DNA of 64,000 nt from Fimbriimonadaceae bacterium (GTDB lineage Bacteria; Armatimonadota; UBA10988), in assembly GCA_020850355.1 (NCBI GenBank), contig JADZEX010000029.1, positions 1-64,000 of the forward strand, given 5' to 3'. The translations under genes were made by a program, and so were the position numbers. Position 1 is the stretch's first letter, and each line of letters opens with the position of its first letter. Positions 59,203-64,000 of the stretch are shown piece after piece. The notes under the pieces were generated by a model. The model was given only the letters and a program-made list of their open reading frames with translations, searched no databases and was not told the DNA's origin.

Positions 59203-60689
59203 CAGCCCCGCCCGAACCAGCGCCGCGCACCGCCGTGCTGGGAGTCCTGGTCGGCGGGCGCGCGCAAGGCCTCCCGCAGCAGGCGCAGCTCCTCGGCCAG
59301 GGCCCCGAAGCCGCTGCCGGCGGCCGTCGAGCGTTGCATCGCCCCAACCGCTTCACCCAACTGCGCCACGGTCTGCTGCAGGCCGGCCAGGTGCTGCCCC
59401 AGTTTCTCGATCTCTCCGCCGGCCAGCGGGGCCACGGCGTGCTGCACGCGCTGGTCGATCGCCAGCGTGAGTTGCGCCAGCTTGTTGGACGACTCGCGGA
59501 TCCCCGCCTGGAAGCCCCCCAGGCTGGTGGTCACCGCCTGGCTCATCGCCGTCGCCGCTTCGGCGGTGCGGCGGGCCGAGTCGGCGACCGCGGCGAAGTC
59601 GGGTGGCGACTGTTCCAGCCCGTCGAGCAGGGCCTCAACCGCCTGGCGGCTGAACTCCTGGGTCGAGGCCAGGCCGCTGCGAACCAGGTCGCCCCAGGTC
59701 CCGACGGCCTGTTCGAGCCGGCCGGCCGCGCCGTTGAGGCGCTGGTAGACCGCCTCGAGGTTGGTGGCGATGCTGTCCTGATTGGCGTGCAGTTGCACCA
59801 GCAGATGGTCGAGGTTGCCCGCAGTTTCCTGCAGCGCGCCGCCGGTCCGGCCGAGCGCCTCCAGCAGCGGGCGCTGGTCGGCCTGCCAGGCGGCGGTCAG
59901 CTCGGCCAGCCGCTGGCCGTGACTGGCGGTCTGCTCGTGCGCGGTGGTCAGCGCGGCGCTGCCGGCACTCAACGCCGTGGCGGCCGTCTCCAACGGCGCG
60001 AGCGCGCCAGCGAGGCGGTCCAACCCGCTCTCGACACTGCTGAAGGCGCCCAGGATGCGGTCGGCGGCGTCGTCGAGGCGGGCCGCGGCATCGCTGACCT
60101 CCGCCGCCCGGCTGCCCAACTCCCCGGCCGCCAGGGCCATCTGGGCCGCCCCGTCGGAGAGCTTTGCCTCAAAGGTGCTGGCGGCGTGGGCCAGGCGGTC
60201 GGCCATCACGGTGGGGTCAAGCCGGCCGACGGTCTGGCCGAGCTGGTTGACCGCCTCGCGGAACGGCGTGACCGCCTCTTCGACGTACTTGCCTGCCATC
60301 GCCAGAGCGCGGGCGGAGTCGTGCAGTCCCGCTTGCGCCCGCCGCTCGGCCGCCGCCAGGGCCGGCAGGCTGCGCGCCTGGACCCAACTGCGCAAGACCA
60401 GGGCGGTCGCCAACGGCAGCAAGGCGGCACGCCCGGCCGCCAGCAGCGCGGTCGTCGGGTTGGTGCCCGCGGCGCCGGCCGAGGCCAGCGCCAGCAGCAG
60501 GCCGGCAGCCAGCCAGGCCGGGGTCAGCAGCCACGGCTCGCAGGCCCGCAGGCGGTCGGTCAGGCCGGGCGCCTGGCTGGCCTCGGCGGTCGCCAGACGG
60601 CGTAGCAGGCGCGCTGCCAGCACCGCCGGCAGCCCGGCCGCCAGGCTGCCTAGACCGGCCACCAGCCACCACTGCGCGGGAAAGCCCAT
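59202..60689 (-). CDS. Membrane protein with very long helical (coiled-coil) tail
   Basis: A 495-aa protein. Three transmembrane segments (about 7-29, 52-73, 80-101) are followed by about 360 residues of heptad-rich helix (e.g. AGLHDSARALAMAGKYVEEA and ALGRTGGALQETAGNLDHLL), like methyl-accepting or ZorA-type tails but without their known motifs. The tail presumably projects into the cytoplasm. It lies seven bases downstream of the pseudo-protease gene and overlaps the next gene. A scaffold or sensor role at the membrane is likely but unproven. Confidence 0.7.
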   Translation of the reverse strand: MGFPAQWWLVAGLGSLAAGLPAVLAARLLRRLATAEASQAPGLTDRLRACEPWLLTPAWLAAGLLLALASAGAAGTNPTTALLAAGRAALLPLATALVLRSWVQARSLPALAAAERRAQAGLHDSARALAMAGKYVEEAVTPFREAVNQLGQTVGRLDPTVMADRLAHAASTFEAKLSDGAAQMALAAGELGSRAAEVSDAAARLDDAADRILGAFSSVESGLDRLAGALAPLETAATALSAGSAALTTAHEQTASHGQRLAELTAAWQADQRPLLEALGRTGGALQETAGNLDHLLVQLHANQDSIATNLEAVYQRLNGAAGRLEQAVGTWGDLVRSGLASTQEFSRQAVEALLDGLEQSPPDFAAVADSARRTAEAATAMSQAVTTSLGGFQAGIRESSNKLAQLTLAIDQRVQHAVAPLAGGEIEKLGQHLAGLQQTVAQLGEAVGAMQRSTAAGSGFGALAEELRLLREALRAPADQDSQHGGARRWFGRG

Positions 60690-60696
60690 CAGCGGC

Positions 60697-61431
60697 TCAC
60701 TGCCCGCCGCTCGCGGCGCCCGGCAACGGCATCAGGGCCGTCGTCGACTGGTTCCACATCGCCACCACCTGGCCGCCGCTGGCCGTCACCGGCCCGCCAT
60801 CGAAGCCGCGCGGCGGCTGCGGTTCAAGCGTCACGAGGCCACCTGGCCCTGCCTTCACCACGGCCTCGCGGCTGAGCAGGCCCAGCGAGCCGCTGTCCGG
60901 GTCGTAGCCGTGGACGGTCACCGCGGCCCCGGCTGCTGGCAGGGCGCTGGCCGCTGGCAGCGGACGCAACTCGGCGCCTGCGTCGCGCGGCCGCAGGCGG
61001 GCCCAGTCCTGACTCAGCCGTCGCGGCACGGCGTCCTGTGGGCTGAAGGTGCCCCGCGCGCTGACCTGCATCGTCAGCTCGCGCGGCTGCGGGCGGTCGG
61101 TCTCGACGAACACGGTGACCTTCGCGGGCGGGTCGGCGACGCCGCGGGGGAAGGCCGTGCCGAGCGTCGTGAGGACCTCGCCGGGGGCGCAGACCCAGCC
61201 CGAGCCGGTGCTGATCTGGCGGTCGTCGAACTGCACCACGACATATGCCACCGACCCGCCGAGCGAGCCGCCGCCGGTGCCCACCGTGCGGGCCAGCAGC
61301 CAGCCGCTGAGCCCCATCACGAGCACCACCAGCAGCGTGGCGAGCAGCCAGTTCGGGCGGCGCGCTTCGACCGGCCGGGCGATCGGCCGGGTGCCGAGGA
61401 CATTGTTCTGGTCGCTGTAGTATTGGGGCAC
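60697..61431 (-). CDS. Membrane-anchored HtrA/trypsin-fold protein, catalytic residues lost
   Basis: A 244-aa protein with one N-terminal transmembrane helix (about 28-47) and a single trypsin-like domain. STGSGWVCAPGEVLTTLGTA aligns with the GSGF-V-I...ILTNxHVV of DegP-type proteases but the His position is Gly91. DWARL (Asp142) aligns with the D-x-A-x-L Asp. GFDGGPV aligns with GNSGGP but has Asp211 for the Ser nucleophile. So two of three catalytic residues are missing and activity is unlikely. No PDZ domain is present. GTG 61431 follows GGAGG by five bases and overlaps the end of the TerB-like gene's flank. Confidence 0.75.
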   Translation of the reverse strand: MPQYYSDQNNVLGTRPIARPVEARRPNWLLATLLVVLVMGLSGWLLARTVGTGGGSLGGSVAYVVVQFDDRQISTGSGWVCAPGEVLTTLGTAFPRGVADPPAKVTVFVETDRPQPRELTMQVSARGTFSPQDAVPRRLSQDWARLRPRDAGAELRPLPAASALPAAGAAVTVHGYDPDSGSLGLLSREAVVKAGPGGLVTLEPQPPRGFDGGPVTASGGQVVAMWNQSTTALMPLPGAASGGQ

Positions 61432-61440
61432 CGGTGCCTC

Positions 61441-61680
61441 CTACAGTTGATGCCGTTGCCGGGCGACCTGGATCCGTTGCCAGCAGGCCGGCTCGACAGC
61501 CTGTTCCTCGATGGCATCAAAGACTCGCCGCAGCACATCGCGTTCCTGGTTGTCGAGCTGCTGGTCCTGCAGCGCGACGCCCAGCAGCAGTTCCAGCTCG
61601 GCCAGTTGCAGCGCCCCGACGTCGTCAAACAGGCCGGCGGCAAGCGTGGCCAACTCCTGCCAACTGGATCGGCTTTCCAA
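61441..61680 (-). CDS. Small TerB-like helical protein, first gene of Hsp70 operon
   Basis: A 79-aa helical protein with LELLLGVALQDQQLDNQERD, similar to one half of TerB/DjlA-type domains (ALADGELDxxEREVL). The start is TTG 61680, since AGGAG lies seven bases before it and the N-terminal extension in this frame is not conserved-looking. Another frame here (to 61688) is a shadow. In DjlA-type proteins, TerB domains are joined to a J domain; here no J domain is seen, so this may be a distant regulator or linker. Confidence 0.55.
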   Translation of the reverse strand: MESRSSWQELATLAAGLFDDVGALQLAELELLLGVALQDQQLDNQERDVLRRVFDAIEEQAVEPACWQRIQVARQRHQL

Positions 61681-61698
61681 GGCGCCACTCCTGCCGCG

Positions 61699-61707
61699 AG
61701 TGTAGCA
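61699..61707 (-). promoter_or_regulatory. Extended -10 for the Hsp70 operon
   Basis: On the minus strand TGC-TACACT (61707-61699), about 19 bp before TTG 61680. No clear -35. It is divergent from the site at 61747. Confidence 0.5.
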
Positions 61708-61746
61708 CGTCCGTGGGTCGTCGCGCGCCGCGGGCGCCGGCCGAGG

Positions 61747-61755
61747 TGCTAGAAT
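61747..61755 (+). promoter_or_regulatory. Extended -10 for the 61779 operon
   Basis: TGC-TAGAAT (61747-61755), 23 bp before ATG 61779. Extended -10 type, without a good -35. Confidence 0.5.
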
Positions 61756-61778
61756 GGGGTGGGAGAAGTCGGGAAACA

Positions 61779-62030
61779 ATGGGCAAGCTGCTGCTGTTGT
61801 TGCTGCTGGCGGGCTGCTACGGCTGGGCTCGCTGGTCCAGCGCCGCGCGGGCCTGGCACTGGCGGGAGTTGTCGCTGCAGGCGCGCCTGCGCGAGGCGCA
61901 GACGCATCGTGACGTCTACCAGCGCGCCCTGGCCCGGATCGGCGCCGACCTGCGCAGCGGCAAACTGCAGGTCAATGCGGAGTACCGCAGCCTGCTGGAG
62001 CGCCTGACGGCGGACACGCCGGCCGAGTAG
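61779..62030 (+). CDS. Small exported or lipidated protein
   Basis: An 83-aa protein with an N-terminal hydrophobic run ending LLLLLLAGCYG, which could be a lipobox (LAGC) or a membrane anchor, and a helical, charged rest (LQARLREAQTHRDVYQRALA). Unknown function. It is first in a plus-strand run divergent from the Hsp70 operon. Confidence 0.6.
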   Translation: MGKLLLLLLLAGCYGWARWSSAARAWHWRELSLQARLREAQTHRDVYQRALARIGADLRSGKLQVNAEYRSLLERLTADTPAE

Positions 62031-62055
62031 CCGTGCGGCAAGGCGAGGTGAGCGG

Positions 62056-62292
62056 ATGAGTGAAGTCCTGGTCCTGCTGATCATCTTCGGTTCGATCACC
62101 GTCTGGAAGTGGATGTCGCTGCAGACCGAGGGTGGCTCGAAGCAACGGGTGAAGCAGCTCGAAGGTCGGGTCGCCGCGCTGGAAGCCGAACTCGGCGAGC
62201 TGCGAACGCTGGTCCACGACGCCGTGATCGAGGTCTCCGACCGCGAGCGGCTGGGGGCCAGCGACACTGGCCGGCGGAGCCTGGACGCTTAG
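62056..62292 (+). CDS. PspB-like small membrane coiled-coil protein, copy 1
   Basis: A 78-aa protein. It has one transmembrane helix (VLVLLIIFGSITVWKWM) and a coiled coil (VKQLEGRVAALEAELGELRT) ending with VHDAVIEVSDRERL. The layout resembles phage-shock protein PspB, with a helix plus a leucine-zipper-like tail. GAGG precedes ATG 62056 by seven bases. It and the next gene are paralogues. Confidence 0.6.
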   Translation: MSEVLVLLIIFGSITVWKWMSLQTEGGSKQRVKQLEGRVAALEAELGELRTLVHDAVIEVSDRERLGASDTGRRSLDA

Positions 62293-62302
62293 GAGGGCCG
62301 GC

Positions 62303-62563
62303 ATGATGTCGATCGGCTTCCTGCTGGTGGTGCTCTGTCTGGTTGCGCTGGTAGTGTTCTTCGGCTTCGTCACGCTGTGGGCCTGGATGGACATGAAGGC
62401 CAAGACCGCGGAGCGGCTGGAGTCCAGCTCGGCCGACCGCCTGCGGCAGCTCGAGCGCGACGTCGCCGAGTTGAAGCAGATGGTCTACGACGCCGTGATC
62501 GAGAAGTCCGACCAGGAGCGGCTGGCCACGCCGGTCCTGCCGGGTCAGCAGATCAACGCCTGA
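62303..62563 (+). CDS. PspB-like small membrane coiled-coil protein, copy 2
   Basis: An 86-aa protein with one transmembrane helix (LVVLCLVALVVFFGFVTLW) and a coiled coil (RLRQLERDVAELKQMVYDAV). Its YDAVIEKSDQERL matches HDAVIEVSDRERL of the copy before it. The start ATG 62303 (another ATG follows it) is six bases after GGAGG-type signal. It overlaps the methyltransferase gene (TGATG). Confidence 0.6.
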   Translation: MMSIGFLLVVLCLVALVVFFGFVTLWAWMDMKAKTAERLESSSADRLRQLERDVAELKQMVYDAVIEKSDQERLATPVLPGQQINA

Positions 62564-63303
62564 TGTACGACCAGCTTGCCAGCATCTACGACCGCTTCAT
62601 CGACTGGCCGACCCGCCTGGCGCGCGAGCTGCCGCGGCTGCAGGCGTGGCTCGGAGCGCCGCCGTGCCGGGTCGCCGACCTGGCCTGCGGCACCGGGCAG
62701 CACGCCGCGGCGCTGGCAGCGGCCGGCTACGACGTGGTGGGTTTCGACCCCAGCGCCGGCGCCCTGGCCGTAGCGCGGGCGCAGTTTGGGCAGGTCACCT
62801 GGCACGAGGCGGCCTTCGGCCACTGTGCAGTGGTCGGCGAGGCACCCTTCGACGCCGCCATCTGCCTGGGCAACTCCTGGCCGCATCTGCTGACGCCGGC
62901 GGCGCTGCGGGCAGCGGTGGCGGACCTGGGGCGCTTGCTCCGCCCGGGCGGCCGGGCGCTGCTGGCGATGCGCCACCTGGCCCGTTCTCGCCGCGACCGT
63001 GAGCGCTGGTTGCCGTTGCGGACTGTCACCGACCCCGATGGCACCGAGTGGGTCTTTCAGCGGCACTACGACCACCTGCCGGCCGCGCGAATCGACTTCC
63101 ACTTCGTGACCCTCTGCCGCCCCGCCGGCGGGAGCTGGTCGCAGCGGGTCGAGACCACCCGGCTGCGGGCCTGGACGGTCGCCGAGCTGGGCGCGGCATT
63201 TGAGGGCTGGCAGCTTGAGCTGGCCAGCAACCTGGACGGCGCACCGTTCGACCCGGCGACCGCGAGCGATCTGGTGTTGCGGCTGCAACGCGGGCAGGAA
63301 TAG
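62563..63303 (+). CDS. SAM-dependent methyltransferase
   Basis: A 246-aa class I methyltransferase. The N-terminus MYDQLASIYDRF and motif I VADLACGTGQHAAALAAAGY, then VGFDPSAGAL (motif II acidic loop) and LLRPGGRALLAM (motif post I/III) are typical. No zinc or substrate-specific features allow a substrate to be named. It begins one base inside the previous stop (TGATG). Confidence 0.85.
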   Translation: MYDQLASIYDRFIDWPTRLARELPRLQAWLGAPPCRVADLACGTGQHAAALAAAGYDVVGFDPSAGALAVARAQFGQVTWHEAAFGHCAVVGEAPFDAAICLGNSWPHLLTPAALRAAVADLGRLLRPGGRALLAMRHLARSRRDRERWLPLRTVTDPDGTEWVFQRHYDHLPAARIDFHFVTLCRPAGGSWSQRVETTRLRAWTVAELGAAFEGWQLELASNLDGAPFDPATASDLVLRLQRGQE

Positions 63304-63328
63304 CCGCGCGGCGGCGGAACCCGCTCCC

Positions 63329-64000
63329 ATGAGACCTCGGATCGGCATCACCAGCTCGACCGGCGACGGGCCGGGCGGGTCCTACAACCAGCGCAACTGC
63401 GTCAACACTTCCTACATCGCCTGGGTCGAGCGCCACGGCGGCCTGCCGCTGCTGCTGCCGAACACCGTGCCCGACCGTGCCGCCGAGTGTCTCCAGACGC
63501 TCGATGGGCTGCTGCTCTCCGGCGGCGAGGACCTCCATCCGCGGACCTACGGTCGGGAGCCGCTGCGCGGGATGGGCACGGTCGACGTGCCGCGCGACGC
63601 GTTCGAACAACCGCTGATCGCGGCCGCGTTGGCGAGCGAGTTGCCGATCCTGGGGATCTGCCGGGGCATCCAGGCGCTCAACGTGGTGGCTGGCGGGACC
63701 TTGCGGCAGGACCTGGCGACCGACGCCGGCAGCACGCTGCAACACCGCATGAGCACCACCGGCGGGCCGTTGGAGCAGCACCGGCTGCAGGTCGTCCCGG
63801 GCACCCGGCTGCACGCGCTGCTGGGCGACGAGCCGGCCTGGGTCAACAGCTACCATCACCAGGCAGTCGACGACCTGGCGCCGGGCTTCGCCGTCTGCGG
63901 CACTGCCAGCGATGGCGTGGTCGAGGCGATCGAGCGGCCAGGCGAGCGGTTCGTGCTGGCGGTGCAGTTCCATCCCGAGGTGCTGCCGGCGGGCAATCGG
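63329..64000 (+). CDS. Peptidase C26 / glutamine amidotransferase class I (partial)
   Basis: An open frame of at least 224 codons that runs off the right edge. It starts MRPRIGITSSTGDG and has LLLSGGEDLHPRTYG, the nucleophile Cys in LGICRGIQALNVVAGG, and the His/Glu pair in VQFHPEVLP, which are the motifs of the C26 family (gamma-glutamyl-GABA hydrolase PuuD). Members cleave gamma-glutamyl compounds. It lies 25 bp after the methyltransferase stop and is probably in the same transcript. The C-terminus is missing. Confidence 0.85.
   Translation, partial: MRPRIGITSSTGDGPGGSYNQRNCVNTSYIAWVERHGGLPLLLPNTVPDRAAECLQTLDGLLLSGGEDLHPRTYGREPLRGMGTVDVPRDAFEQPLIAAALASELPILGICRGIQALNVVAGGTLRQDLATDAGSTLQHRMSTTGGPLEQHRLQVVPGTRLHALLGDEPAWVNSYHHQAVDDLAPGFAVCGTASDGVVEAIERPGERFVLAVQFHPEVLPAGNR

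Noticed and set aside
1-64000. tRNA, rRNA, CRISPR array or insertion sequence
   Set aside because: I looked for T-arm-like GTTCGA patterns with a paired acceptor, evenly spaced direct repeats, and terminal inverted repeats with a transposase frame, and found none.

Overview
A 64 kb stretch of very GC-rich bacterial chromosome. Genes are densely packed, many start codons overlap the preceding stop (ATGA, TGATG, GTGA), and codon third positions are almost all G or C. Two prepilins of the N-terminal methylation plus H-X9-DG type, the first with the [15 protein letters not shown] stretch I associate with Armatimonadota, many secreted sugar-active enzymes, a flagellar chaperone (FliS), three PilT-like ATPases and a Gld-type ABC system suggest an Armatimonadota-like lineage. 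This is inference from gene style; no rRNA or tRNA gene is visible to confirm it. I saw no CRISPR array, insertion sequence, integrase or phage gene.

Layout. 279-7735: glycan locus with a secreted GH-A hydrolase, a prepilin, a phytanoyl-CoA-type dioxygenase and two sulfatases, the second broken by an in-frame TAA, followed by a frameshifted XRE regulator. 7878-10197: a consensus-like promoter, a MauE-thioredoxin fusion, and a polytopic membrane domain fused in frame to a prepilin. 10304-12158: two secreted minus-strand proteins. 12293-17655: FtsK, a GT-C-like membrane protein, a FucU/RbsD mutarotase and an HD phosphohydrolase. 17861-27577: Gld-type ABC transporter, DUF4340 protein, inositol-phosphatase family enzyme and envelope proteins. 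27588-32792 (minus): aroC, exported SOD, small lipoprotein, membrane protein, membrane-embedded spermidine-synthase-like protein, response regulator. 32902-37301: folD, then fliS (behind a sigma-28-like promoter), a REC-GAF-kinase-like protein, cheD and an HDOD protein. 37413-44378: envelope protein, three tandem PilT ATPases, alanine racemase, lipoprotein. 44395-52922: translin family protein, asparaginase, GH36, alpha/alpha-barrel protein, sialidase and a TIM-barrel enzyme. 52962-54323: LytR-CpsA-Psr protein. 54391-61680 (minus): an unusual Hsp70-centred operon. 61779-64000 (plus): small membrane coiled-coil proteins, a methyltransferase and a partial C26 amidotransferase.

The strongest candidate for an undescribed system is the seven-gene operon 54391-61680. 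It encodes an Hsp70-family ATPase with an N-terminal zinc ribbon, two GrpE-like proteins (one membrane-anchored), a membrane-anchored HtrA/trypsin-fold protein lacking the catalytic His and Ser, a membrane protein with a roughly 360-residue helical tail, a helical protein and a small TerB-like protein. No J-protein gene is present. The second candidate is the MauE-thioredoxin plus membrane-prepilin pair, which could be a disulfide-maturation and pseudopilin module. Both functional readings are inference. The ORF starts, motifs and promoter-like sites listed were read directly from the sequence; no database search was possible.
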